NCBI GenBank assembly: GCA_033763845.1
Contig: JANRJR010000064.1
Span: 1-30,797, forward strand
DNA from: DASZBR01 sp033763845
GTDB lineage: Bacteria > Pseudomonadota > Gammaproteobacteria > DASZBR01
Length of the DNA stretch: 30,797 nt
Direction of reading: 5' to 3'
The position numbers and the translations under genes are program-made. Each line of letters opens with the position of its first letter. Within the stretch, counting starts at the first letter, position 1. Below, one piece after another: positions 14,493 through 23,040 of this stretch. The notes below the pieces were generated by a model that worked only from the letters and a program-made list of their open reading frames with translations, was not told the DNA's origin and did no database searches.

Positions 14493-15713
14493 TTATGTAT
14501 TTCCATATATTTCTCTCTTTCTTTCTGGCCATATTTTATTTTTGAAAAACTCTTTTAAAGATGGCCAGAAGCCTGCAGATGTCGGAGTAAAAGGATGTAC
14601 AATCTTTTTCATTTCTTCTTCTGGGATTGATTTAGACCACTGCTTAAACTCCAAATCAATAATTTCCTTTTCTTCCTCCTCTCGTTTTTTATCTGCTCTT
14701 CTCAAGTTTTCAAGATGTTCTCGCCTTGCTTTATCTTTAGGAGATTCATAATTTGATGGAGCATTGTATGGAATCCCATCTCGGAATACCCCCATAATGA
14801 CTCTAAGGGGGTCTCCGTATTTCTCTATTCTTTTGTTCTCATACAAATCAAAAGCAAACGCATACAATGAATCCTGAACCATTTCGGGCGTTAACGTCCC
14901 CTCTCGAAAAATTTGCAGAATGTGTGATTTTGAAAATCTAATTTGGCGGAGTGGCTCGATATCTATAGCATCCCATTCAGCCGGCAAGGTGAATCCGGAT
15001 TTTTTAGAAAAATTAGTAGTAGTATTATTTAAATTATTACTACTATTAAACCCCTTATGACCCTCTAAAAATTCTGATCTTCTAAAGGGCGTTATTGACC
15101 CCTTATCAATCGCTTTTTTTATTTGTTCAAAAATTGTTTCATTTATGGAATATTGTGACCAACCATGTTTTCCAACTTTTAAATCTGTTCTATTTATGCA
15201 TCCTTGTTTCATTAGAAATCTTAAGGCAGTACGGGCCGAATCGCGGGTTATATGTAAAGCTAAAATAAGTTCAGACATCGTGATTCGTTTAGATTTACGA
15301 TTTTCCTCGTCTTTTGTTATTTCATAAAAATACATAATCATATTGAGTGGATTGCTTCTTAAGTCTTCAAATGACAGAAAAAGTGGTTTATAAGCCCCTT
15401 CAATGAACCTCTTCTCACAATGGGGTTGATCAGTAACGTCAATAAATGGGGTTGATGTAGCAGGCTTATTTAAGGGTGCTATGGCCCCTTTTTCTATAAG
15501 GGGTTTATTGACCTCTTTGTAATCTAATGTTTGGGATGCTTTAGGGATTTGGACGTCTGTTGAAGTTTCTGCTGGCTCATCTTCTAGCCATGCCCTCCTC
15601 TTCCGGGCAATAAATTTTTTAGGATTCTCTATTGGGGGTTCTACAGGATGCATCTTTGTAGAAGGCGGTGAGTTAATTTTCAGAAGCTCTGAAATCTTTC
15701 CTAAGCTTGCCAT
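14493..15713 (-). CDS. Probable plasmid replication initiator (Rep, 406 aa)
   Basis: A winged helix-turn-helix is visible at about residues 118-195 (SELILALHITRDSARTALRF, then LMKQGCINRTDLKVGKHGW), followed by a low-complexity Asn/Ser/Thr linker (about 219-235), a second folded part and a Lys/Glu-rich helical C-terminus. It starts three bases after the parA stop, and the operon is preceded by the iteron array at 16917-17534. This is how iteron plasmids encode Rep, but the protein is not a textbook RepA/Pi. Iteron-like motifs also lie inside its own gene. It could instead be a ParB-like partner of ParA; the HTH and the iterons make Rep the better guess. Confidence 0.6.
   Translation of the reverse strand: MASLGKISELLKINSPPSTKMHPVEPPIENPKKFIARKRRAWLEDEPAETSTDVQIPKASQTLDYKEVNKPLIEKGAIAPLNKPATSTPFIDVTDQPHCEKRFIEGAYKPLFLSFEDLRSNPLNMIMYFYEITKDEENRKSKRITMSELILALHITRDSARTALRFLMKQGCINRTDLKVGKHGWSQYSINETIFEQIKKAIDKGSITPFRRSEFLEGHKGFNSSNNLNNTTTNFSKKSGFTLPAEWDAIDIEPLRQIRFSKSHILQIFREGTLTPEMVQDSLYAFAFDLYENKRIEKYGDPLRVIMGVFRDGIPYNAPSNYESPKDKARREHLENLRRADKKREEEEKEIIDLEFKQWSKSIPEEEMKKIVHPFTPTSAGFWPSLKEFFKNKIWPERKREIYGNT
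15044..15517. repeat. Iteron-like motifs inside the rep coding sequence
   Basis: At least four segments match the iterons of the upstream array: TTAAACCCCTTATGACCC (about 15047-15064), AAAGGGCGTTATTGACCCCT (15084-15103), GTGGTTTATAAGCCCCTT (15383-15400) and AAGGGGTTTATTGACCTCTT (15498-15517). The last two closely match array copies at 17074-17090 and 17219-17240. They fall in both orientations inside coding sequence, including the Asn/Thr-rich linker and the KPLIEKG segment. Confidence 0.6.
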
Positions 15714-15716
15714 ACT

Positions 15717-16739
15717 TTAAGCGGCTCCGTTGCTATCTTGGCGGGGTTTGAGGATATGTTGCATTAAGTTAAGGTAGTCTTCTGTAGCATTGGTAGTTTT
15801 GCCAGAAGAAAAAATGTTTTCTTTTGCTTCAATACTTTTGGGAATTTCTTGTGAATAACGAATTACAGCATCAGAGAGGTACTGGGTTATAAGTTGATTG
15901 CTTCCAATCTTCTTAAAAACTGCTGCAGTCGTCTGCAGGCGCCTATCAACCATTGAAAGGTAGCAATGTATATCAAATAATTCCTTCAGTCCAAATGCGC
16001 CTTTTAGCTCTTCTATTTCGTTTACTAGCTTTGCTGTCCCGCTAACGGCAAATTCGGTATCAGTTCGAATAGGGATAACGACCGATTTATGAATACTGTT
16101 GTCGAGCTGTCCTAATGCACAAATACTTGATGCAAATAAATTTGATAATTGCGGCGTATGATCTTGGAATATGCGGGCTTGAGGTCCTAGTTTGGCAAAA
16201 ATTTCTTGATAAAATCGTAACATGCCATTTTTGATGTCCTGTGGTTTAGCGAGCTTTCTATCGAGATAAAGATTATTTAGATTCGATTTAGCAAACCAAA
16301 TGTTGTTTCCGACATCTGTCAAAATGTCATTTAATGTGGCCTTTCCTTCCAGAAAGTCCACCAGTACAGGTTGTGATTCATCTGCCGGTTTACCAAATAC
16401 TGCTTCAGTAAAGCTTCCTTGTGAATCACCATCAATATAAACAACAGGCTTATCTCTACCAATAATTCGGCGTATTGATATGCCTAAGCTTATAGTTCCA
16501 GTGGTTTTGCCTATACCCCCACATAAATTTTGAAATAATGTAATCGAGGGAGAACAAAAATAATCGTGGCCAGTTTCTTTAAGATACTCTTCCGCTGCTT
16601 CAGGTGATATTCCAATCACTCGGTTATTAATGCGGGTAACTTTGTCATCGCGATACTTTTTAAAATACATACTAATTTGAGGAATGCTAATACCTGTGAG
16701 CTTAGAGATTTCACTGATCTTAATCTCTCCGAACTTCAT
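15717..16739 (-). CDS. parA: ParA-type partition ATPase (340 aa)
   Basis: An N-terminal MerR-like helix-turn-helix (about 8-30, ISEISKLTGISIPQISMYF) is followed by the ATPase. The Walker A region reads NLCGGIGKTTG (71-81), and the Walker A' strand is VVYIDGDSQGS (99-109) with Asp103 and Gln107. ParA proteins with an N-terminal HTH also autorepress their operon. In the deviant Walker A motif KGGxGKT, the signature Lys is Cys73 here. The ATG at 16739 is chosen because AAAAGGAG sits eight bases ahead. The Rep-like gene follows after three bases. No parB was recognised. Confidence 0.82.
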   Translation of the reverse strand: MKFGEIKISEISKLTGISIPQISMYFKKYRDDKVTRINNRVIGISPEAAEEYLKETGHDYFCSPSITLFQNLCGGIGKTTGTISLGISIRRIIGRDKPVVYIDGDSQGSFTEAVFGKPADESQPVLVDFLEGKATLNDILTDVGNNIWFAKSNLNNLYLDRKLAKPQDIKNGMLRFYQEIFAKLGPQARIFQDHTPQLSNLFASSICALGQLDNSIHKSVVIPIRTDTEFAVSGTAKLVNEIEELKGAFGLKELFDIHCYLSMVDRRLQTTAAVFKKIGSNQLITQYLSDAVIRYSQEIPKSIEAKENIFSSGKTTNATEDYLNLMQHILKPRQDSNGAA

Positions 16740-16916
16740 GCTTAACTCCTTTTGGCGCATTTAACAGATTCAGTGTAATTTAACCATAACTGTTATTGTT
16801 AACACAACTCAATTGATAAAAATATTTTAGTTTATGCAGACAATATTTTTTTGTCTCCCCTCCTCCGCCACTACTTAAAAATTTTTTAATAAAGGAATAA
16901 AGAAATACCACAAACA

Positions 16917-17534
16917 GGTTTATAGACCCCTTTTTTGAAAGAAGGGGTCTGTAAACCACAAATATGGGCCTTATTTGTAAAATGGCTTATAGACGGGTTA
17001 TATGAACCCCATTATGTAAAGTGGTCTATAAACCATATAATATAACAATATAAAAAATAGGTCTATAAAACGTGTTTATAAGCCCCTTTATATTTAAGCT
17101 ACTATGCAAATATTCTGCAGTGGGGAAATTGTATTAGAAACACATTTGGGTTAGGCTATTTTATTCGGTGTTTTGCGGTTTATAAACCCCTTATGTGTGC
17201 TGTTTTGATAAGTAATATAAGGGGTTTATTAGCCTCTTATAAGTTAATAATGCATTTGAGCTTTAAATTAGTAAATAAGGAGTATATACGCCCCTTTATT
17301 AAGACTCTTGAAATTATATACGCTTCGTCATTAAAAAGGGGTCTATAAACCGTGTCCATAAGATATTATATTAACGCCTCCTAAACATGTTAAATAAGCC
17401 CCTTAATAAAGACTTTAATATAAGAGGGCTATATAACACATTAATAGACCCCTTAAAAAATCCAATAAATTTAAAAATTTTTCACCGCTTTTGTGAGGTA
17501 ATGTGTAAAAAACCATTTGAGGTCTATTTTTAAG
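16917..17534. repeat. oriV: iteron array (about 14 copies)
   Basis: Copies of a GGTTTATAGACCCCTT-like unit occur in both orientations: 16917, 16942 (inverted), 16984, 17018 (inverted), 17058 (inverted), 17074, 17177, 17219, 17275, 17335 (inverted), 17393, 17422, 17440 and 17520. The first two form a near-perfect inverted pair. The unit is 16-17 bp with degenerate ends, and the array lies in AT-rich DNA upstream of the parA-rep operon. This is the standard architecture of an iteron-controlled origin: Rep binds the iterons for initiation and copy control. No exact DnaA box was seen here. The stretch 16740-17593 holds no protein gene. Confidence 0.85.
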
Positions 17535-17593
17535 ATTTTTGCTAACAATTTTAAAGTAAAAGGGTTTTTTAATGGAAATATGGAGGAGAAAAA

Positions 17594-17857
17594 ATTAATT
17601 CAATTCAGGCTATTCAAAAAGTCATTTTTGAAAATATTTCAGTTGAGGAGCTGAGAAAAGAGTAATCCCAATCCGGTTATGATGAACCCAGTGCTCCAAA
17701 AGAGGGGAGGGAGTGCGAAAAATCTAAAATCAACAACAGCCCAAAATCGAAAAAAAAGCCCATGGCGCCATTTAATTTTTCTTGCACAAAAACACATCGA
17801 ACAAAAATAAAAAGCGTCACCAAGGCCAAGTTTTCGGTTTTAAGCCCTACTAACTAA
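17594..17857 (+). pseudogene. 88-codon frame with ATT start and an in-frame TAA
   Basis: GGAGGAG at 17582-17588 sits five bases before ATT at 17594, opening INSIQAIQKVIFENISVE and ELRKE, then TAA at 17663. The frame continues for 63 more codons, SQSGYDEPSAPKEGRECEKS..., to a second stop at 17855. The first part is a clean amphipathic helix and the second is polar and Lys-rich. The excellent ribosome site at a non-ATG codon suggests either a decayed gene (ATG to ATT plus a nonsense change) or a rare ATT-initiated peptide. Its 3' end lies seven bases from the end of the coupling-protein gene. Confidence 0.45.
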
Positions 17858-17864
17858 ACAAGTT

Positions 17865-19871
17865 TCAAAAATGTATCTGTGTCATATTTAAAATATCATC
17901 GTAGCTATTTCCTGCGATTACTAAAATTGCGATTGCTTGCGCCTGATCCAATGTGCGTATTTGCTGAGAATCAAGAACAGGTCTACTAACGCTCGTAATA
18001 TTTTCGCTCCTTGAGCGATGGTAACTCCCACTAGAATCTAGTGATCCACTACTGGATGCCCCTGATTGTCGGCTTATGGAACGCTTTTCAACATCCACAT
18101 TTCCGGTTAAGCGGTTGAGCAGATCGAGTGTTGCTTGATCTTCGGTTCGATAAATAATCTTCTGCCTAAAGTTTTGGAGTAGGGCGTTTGCCATATCTCT
18201 ATTTCCGATAGCTGCATAAAAGCTGCTAACGGATTGTGTGGATATAACCCCAATCGTTTTACTGCTACGCGCTTTATCCCAAAAATTCAAATCAGATAGA
18301 CCGTCCTTGTTGCTGCTGACAATTTCTTGGTACTCGTCACACAGGAAGAACACAGGGCGGGATTGATTCCAATCTTGCTTACTTTCGCGCTGCTGCATGA
18401 CATTAAAAAACCGAAGCTTGATGAGATTGTAAATAACTTTTCCACCCAAACCCCAATCCGTAAGCGGTAAATCAACAAGGTAAACCGTGCCTTCTAGCAC
18501 TTCGTTCATACTCACATCAGAATGTTTACAAAACATATCTGAAATAGTTGGATTTGAAAACGTTGATAAAATTTGTTCTACACTTGCAAGCACGCCTGTT
18601 TGAACTCGTTCATCGAATTTAGAAAAAACATTGTCATAATATTTTCGATAGGAGGCTATAAGCCTTTGTTGATTATCCCCGAGTGTTTGAAGCCGTTTTT
18701 CTTCTAGCTCTGCTTCTTTGTTTATCATTTCACGATGTTTTTCATCAAACAAATATTCATGTAGCGATGAAAGGTTGTAGTGTTCTTTTAAAAATGACAA
18801 AACACCTAAAATATTTCGACACAGATCAGAGGCTGTATCAAGCCAAAAACTATCGATTGAACGTGTGCCACTTAACATCAACGATGATTTTAAAAAGGAG
18901 GCAGCCGTTTCTGGGGTGAGTCCTTCAATAAGATTAAAGCTTCCACCTCTTTGACCAATGACTTTTAGTTTTTCTGTGCATCGTACGGCTTCAAAAACAG
19001 TATTTACAGCGCCATGAAAGTTTCCCTTAATATCAAAGATGAGACCGCCGCAATCCTGGTCAACAAGCTGCATGAGAAGCGGGTGGATGGAACGAGAGGT
19101 TTTACCCGAGCCAATTCCGCCCATGATGATGATATTTTGTGAAGCATCTTCTTGGTTTAATACAATATTTTGGTTGGCTGCCATTCCTGCGCCGTGTGAA
19201 AGTTTAGAGAGAATGCCGGTTGATTTTCCAAGCCAGAGTTTAAATCTATCTGTCGAAGAAGGTTTTTTTGTTTTTGAAGAAGCAAAAGAACCATCAAATC
19301 TTTCTGTGAATTCAATTAAAAAACTCATGCAAACAGCGAAAATTACCCACATAATATAAAAGTTTTGATTAACAACAAATGGCCAAGTTGGTAACAACCA
19401 ACTAAGTGCTTGGTCGGAGGATAATCCGAACTCCCAGGCTCTGCTAAAATAGGGCGGTAACGCATTAAACAAATAAAAACCAAGATAAAAGATATTAGCG
19501 CAAATGATAGAACGTATCGAAAAATCTTTTTCACGTAAGAAAGACAATGATTTTTTTAGACTAAATGAAAAAAGTGATAAATAAAATTTAAGCGAAAAAA
19601 ACAACGAAAAAATAAATATTGAAATTTGTATGGCTAGATTAAATGCGTCATCCAAGGGTGCGCCATTTTTCAAGGTATAACCAAAACCCAGAGCCGCCGT
19701 AGCAAAACTCAAGCCCCCAAAAGCTTGAAGTTTTTCTAATTCAACATCAAGCATTTTAGATAATATGTTGTCATAAGACTTTGTTTTTTTCCCTCGTTTT
19801 AAAGTGGTGGGTGCTTGCTCTCGTAAGTTTCGAAGCTTGTTAAGTGACTGCCTGTGTGTTTGCATGTTCAT
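17865..19871 (-). CDS. Type IV coupling protein, copy 1 (TraD/VirD4-like, 668 aa)
   Basis: This is an inner-membrane ATPase that brings the relaxosome to a secretion channel. Four hydrophobic segments lie in the first 190 residues (about 52-72, 80-105, 120-142, 165-188). Walker A GGIGSGKT is at 251-258, and Walker B FFLCDEYQEI comes before DLNFWDKARSSKTIGVISTQ in the second half. The C-terminus ends with a Ser-rich linker and the QQIRTLDQAQAIAILVIAGN pattern. It is a clear paralogue of the product at 20142-22193. A GGAGAAC ribosome site precedes the start. No VirB/Tra channel genes are on the plasmid. Confidence 0.88.
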   Translation of the reverse strand: MNMQTHRQSLNKLRNLREQAPTTLKRGKKTKSYDNILSKMLDVELEKLQAFGGLSFATAALGFGYTLKNGAPLDDAFNLAIQISIFIFSLFFSLKFYLSLFSFSLKKSLSFLREKDFSIRSIICANIFYLGFYLFNALPPYFSRAWEFGLSSDQALSWLLPTWPFVVNQNFYIMWVIFAVCMSFLIEFTERFDGSFASSKTKKPSSTDRFKLWLGKSTGILSKLSHGAGMAANQNIVLNQEDASQNIIIMGGIGSGKTSRSIHPLLMQLVDQDCGGLIFDIKGNFHGAVNTVFEAVRCTEKLKVIGQRGGSFNLIEGLTPETAASFLKSSLMLSGTRSIDSFWLDTASDLCRNILGVLSFLKEHYNLSSLHEYLFDEKHREMINKEAELEEKRLQTLGDNQQRLIASYRKYYDNVFSKFDERVQTGVLASVEQILSTFSNPTISDMFCKHSDVSMNEVLEGTVYLVDLPLTDWGLGGKVIYNLIKLRFFNVMQQRESKQDWNQSRPVFFLCDEYQEIVSSNKDGLSDLNFWDKARSSKTIGVISTQSVSSFYAAIGNRDMANALLQNFRQKIIYRTEDQATLDLLNRLTGNVDVEKRSISRQSGASSSGSLDSSGSYHRSRSENITSVSRPVLDSQQIRTLDQAQAIAILVIAGNSYDDILNMTQIHF

Positions 19872-20141
19872 TGAATTAGTTCTCCAATAACTAAATTAAA
19901 CGCTTTGAACAAAGCATTTAGACTATCCAATTTAACTGCTTGTATAAAAAAGTATAGTGGTAATGATAATTAACGGATTAAATTCATGCGGGGAAGTTTT
20001 AAGCAAAAGCTTCGGGGGGAGAAACGTCTAATCTAAATTTGTTGATCATTCCGTTCAATAATTATAATAAACTTATGTTTATCGCCCGAGATCATCAACA
20101 AAATCGTCAGAATGAGGTATTGTATTGTGAGACTGAAAAAA

Positions 20142-22193
20142 TTAACCCTCTTCAACCAAAACTTGTTTCATCATTAAAACATCATCCATGCTATGTCCTC
20201 CAACAGAGAGGATCGCAATAGCGTGATTTGGGTCAAGATTCCGAAAGAGTTGAGGGCTTAACACGGGTTTATCAACGAGCGTAATAGTTTTTGTCTCCGA
20301 GTTTGATGATGAACTTCCCGTAGATCCTGTGGTATAGCTTTTTGTTTCACGTTCAACTTCTACTCGGTCGGCTAAACTATTGAAGTAATTGAGTGTCACA
20401 GTGTCTTCTGTCCTAAAGCAGATTTTTTGCCTAAAGTTTTGTAGGAGGGCATGAGAAACGTCTCTATCTCCGATGGCCGCGTAAAAACTTGAAACGGCTT
20501 GGGCCGAAATAATCCCTATTGTTTTGCTGCTTCTGGACTTATCCCAGAAATTTAAGTCAGATAATCCGTCTCTATTTGCGCTGACAATTTCTTGAAATTC
20601 GTCGCACATGAAGAAAACAGGGCGATCTTGGTTCCAGTTTTTTTGTAAGTTTCTTTTTTGCATGACATTGTAAAAGCTAAGTTTTATGAAGCTGTAGACG
20701 ACTTTCCCCGCCAAACCCCACATTGAAAGCGGGAGGCTAACCAAGTAAATATCTCCGTCTAATGTCGAAGAAAATTTTATCTGGGTTTTTTCATGCCAAA
20801 CATCTTTCTTGTGATTTACTGTGCAAAAGGCTTCCATGAGTGTTGGATGGGTAAATGGGGATAAGACTTGAGCGACAGTCGCGTTCACGTTGGCCTGTAC
20901 CTTTTCATCAAAGCGTTCAAAAATACTGGTGTGGTAACGCGCGTAAGCGGCCATTAATGTTTTTTCATTCTCATCAAGTGTTGGGAGAAGCGATTTAATC
21001 TGATAATCGACATTTTTCCGGTATTCTTCATCAAATAAATAGCTATAAAGACCCTTTAAGGTATATTTTTCTTCAAAAAAAGACAGAACACCGAGCGTGT
21101 TTCGACAAAGTTCTGTCGCTGTATCAATCCAAAATGAATCATTTGCGCCTTTGCTGTTAAGCAAAAAGATGGATTTGAGAAAGGAGGAGGCAATTTCAGG
21201 CGTAAGATCAGAAATTAGGTTAATTTTCTCAAAATTTGGTCCTAATGTGATTATTTTTCGCCCCGTTTTTTCTGAAAACGACATTACTGATTCAAAAAAA
21301 TTACCCTTTATGTCGAAAATAAGACCGCCGCATTCTTGATCCATCAACTGGAGAAGGATAGGGTTAATAGCCCTTGTGGTTTTGCCGGAGCCAATCCCAC
21401 CCAGCACAATAATGTTTTGTGCAGCGTCTTCTATAGAGAGCGAAATATTTTGTCTGGCCGCGATACTTGCGCCGTGTGAGGCTTCCGAAAGCATTCCCGT
21501 TGAACGCCCGAGCCAGAGCTTAAAAGAAGATTCTTTTTTGTCTGATTTTTCGATGGCTTCTAACCGATTTTCTTTTTTTTGCAGATACTTACCAAATCGT
21601 TCGAGGAAACTGCAAATTAAAAGCAGGATGATAAACCACGCGAAAGCCCATACATAATTACTCTGAATTAAAAGCGAGTCTGATTTGTGGGAAAAGCCCA
21701 TCTCATGTCGTTGTTCTATTCCATCAAATGCTTTACGTCGCTTAGTTAAGTTTTTTTCCATATTTTTTTCATGGTAACCGATGGATAGTTGAACGTATTT
21801 CGTGGTTACATAATTTTCTGCGCGGTAGTAATTGTGGTTAAACCAATAAGTTGCAAGCCATGCGAAAAATAAAATGCTAAAAAGTTTATGAAAAGGCGAG
21901 AATTTATCGAAAAATGTCGATGGTGGTACTTTTAGATTCTGTGCGAAGGAAAAAAACCAGGCAAGCAGAGGAAAGGTTAGATATAAGCCCAACCCTACGG
22001 CTGCCCCAATGGATGCAGATTCTGCGCTATCCCTATAAATACCAGCGCATATCGCTCCAAAGAAAAGACAAGCAAACCCTATCAAGAGTTGGGCGAAAAG
22101 AGAGTCAGTGACATTTTCTTTCGGGGCATTTTTCGCGCGGATGATTTTTTTGCTCTGTTCTCGCAACCCCCTCAAATCATGAATGGCTTTCAT
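20142..22193 (-). CDS. Type IV coupling protein, copy 2 (TraD/VirD4-like, 683 aa)
   Basis: The architecture matches copy 1: an N-terminal LRGLREQSKK stretch, hydrophobic segments at about 34-52, 60-84, 103-117 and 180-197, Walker A GGIGSGKT at 265-272, Walker B FFMCDEFQEI, and a Ser/Thr-rich region before a conserved C-terminal end. Between hydrophobic segments 3 and 4 it has an extra loop of about 60 residues that copy 1 lacks, probably periplasmic. Its ATG overlaps the stop of the upstream gene (TAATG), so translation is coupled. The 270 bp between the two copies carry no gene I can support. Confidence 0.88.
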   Translation of the reverse strand: MKAIHDLRGLREQSKKIIRAKNAPKENVTDSLFAQLLIGFACLFFGAICAGIYRDSAESASIGAAVGLGLYLTFPLLAWFFSFAQNLKVPPSTFFDKFSPFHKLFSILFFAWLATYWFNHNYYRAENYVTTKYVQLSIGYHEKNMEKNLTKRRKAFDGIEQRHEMGFSHKSDSLLIQSNYVWAFAWFIILLLICSFLERFGKYLQKKENRLEAIEKSDKKESSFKLWLGRSTGMLSEASHGASIAARQNISLSIEDAAQNIIVLGGIGSGKTTRAINPILLQLMDQECGGLIFDIKGNFFESVMSFSEKTGRKIITLGPNFEKINLISDLTPEIASSFLKSIFLLNSKGANDSFWIDTATELCRNTLGVLSFFEEKYTLKGLYSYLFDEEYRKNVDYQIKSLLPTLDENEKTLMAAYARYHTSIFERFDEKVQANVNATVAQVLSPFTHPTLMEAFCTVNHKKDVWHEKTQIKFSSTLDGDIYLVSLPLSMWGLAGKVVYSFIKLSFYNVMQKRNLQKNWNQDRPVFFMCDEFQEIVSANRDGLSDLNFWDKSRSSKTIGIISAQAVSSFYAAIGDRDVSHALLQNFRQKICFRTEDTVTLNYFNSLADRVEVERETKSYTTGSTGSSSSNSETKTITLVDKPVLSPQLFRNLDPNHAIAILSVGGHSMDDVLMMKQVLVEEG

Positions 22194-22525
22194 TATGAAA
22201 CAGCTTTTGTTTCAATCGATTCAGTTTTTTTTGAGTTTTTAGTGTGACTGGTTTTCTCTGCCGCAACCCAATGTACGACCGTTTCCGCAGTTTCAAATAA
22301 CTTCTTGTCGCTCTCCCTGGTTAGGTAGCCGTCCATAATTTTCTTGAGTTCATCGAGCGTGCCGTTTTTGATGGCTAGGTCTAGGTAGTAAGATCCAATG
22401 AGAATTTTACGACGCGTGTCTTGTTTACGTTTGGTGACTTTGATTCGTGCTTCGGCCGATTGAATTTGTGCGTCGAGCTTTTCGCGTTTTTGTCTTAACC
22501 TTTCGATTGAAGATAACTTCTCCAT
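22193..22525 (-). CDS. Relaxosome accessory protein, Ti-type TraD/MobC-like (110 aa)
   Basis: A Glu/Lys-rich coiled-coil N-terminus (IERLRQKREKLDAQIQSAEA) leads into KRKQDTRRKILIGSYYLDLA (32-51). This matches the DTRRKIxxGA signature of the small TraD proteins found beside TraA relaxases on Ti-like and other MOBQ plasmids. These proteins help relaxase act at oriT. The gene is divergent from traA and is followed by the coupling protein with a one-base overlap. The C-terminal 40 residues are Lys/Ser/Thr rich. Confidence 0.75.
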   Translation of the reverse strand: MEKLSSIERLRQKREKLDAQIQSAEARIKVTKRKQDTRRKILIGSYYLDLAIKNGTLDELKKIMDGYLTRESDKKLFETAETVVHWVAAEKTSHTKNSKKTESIETKAVS

Positions 22526-22534
22526 GAGTTCCCC

Positions 22535-22804
22535 TTAATATTTTCTGAAAGTTATTAAAAATTCTATGAGGCCTTTTTGCGCTTCTTCCGTCAAGGCATG
22601 TGTTAACGAAATTGTGTTTTTGATCAAGTCGTCAGAAGAAATAAAAGTTGTTTGATCTTTGCTTTCCCTTTTTGCGATGTCGATAAAATTTGTGATCCCT
22701 ATCTTTAACGACTTTTCATTTAGAGAATTTTGATCAAGATTCAGCAGGTAGTGAATGGCAAAGGCTGCGTTCCTATAATTGATAATATTTTCTGGCTTTA
22801 GCAT
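22535..22804 (-). CDS. Unknown small protein, first gene of the transfer operon (89 aa)
   Basis: This all-helical acidic protein has no recognised domain. It is the first gene behind the strong promoter at 22867-22895 and precedes the TraD/MobC-like gene by nine bases, so a transfer-related role is likely from position. The ATG at 22804 is chosen because GGAGG is correctly spaced; an overlapping ATG four bases upstream is in another frame. Confidence 0.65.
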   Translation of the reverse strand: MLKPENIINYRNAAFAIHYLLNLDQNSLNEKSLKIGITNFIDIAKRESKDQTTFISSDDLIKNTISLTHALTEEAQKGLIEFLITFRKY

Positions 22805-22866
22805 TCATGCCTCCATTGATCCATTTAATTTGAAAAATTTAAAGCACATATAGTCTTGTTGTAAAA

Positions 22867-22895
22867 ATAATATCGTGTGCTAGAATCAATGTCAA
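22867..22895 (-). promoter_or_regulatory. Strong sigma70-type promoter of the transfer operon
   Basis: Read on the minus strand, TTGACA (22890-22895), a 17-bp spacer and TATTAT (22867-22872) are close to consensus. It points into the operon 22804 to 17865 and lies beside the oriT, so relaxase binding could modulate it. Confidence 0.82.
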
Positions 22896-22917
22896 TAAAA
22901 AGACACACTGGCGATTG

Positions 22918-22954
22918 AAGTGCGCGCTTATACGTTGCTATGCAACGTGCGCTT
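22918..22954. other. Origin of transfer (oriT), IncQ/Ti-like nic region
   Basis: AAGTGCGCGCTTATACG (22918-22934) resembles the nic region of RSF1010 and Ti-type oriT sites, whose core is TAAGTGCGCCCT. It is followed by a hairpin ACGTTGC-TAT-GCAACGT (22932-22948) flanked by GCGC on both sides. It sits between the divergent MobC/TraD-like operon and the traA gene, where MOBQ plasmids keep oriT. The exact nick position is not determined by inspection. Confidence 0.75.
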
Positions 22955-23040
22955 TTTAATACAGAAAATTACAAGTTAAAAAATTAATTTCTTCAATTTA
23001 TTAACTTGGATTTTGAATTTTTTAAAAGGATTGATTGAAT

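Noticed and set aside
15013..15050. AT-rich imperfect inverted repeat within the Asn/Thr-rich linker of the rep gene
   Set aside because: It follows from AAT and ACT codon runs in a low-complexity linker and the arms do not pair cleanly.
16851..16870. Possible hairpin AGACAA/TTGTCT upstream of the iterons
   Set aside because: Six-base stem with a seven-base loop and poor tail; not distinguishable from chance.
20039..20221. 60-codon plus-strand frame between the coupling-protein genes
   Set aside because: It runs into the antisense of the coupling-protein gene and has no ribosome site or protein-like pattern.
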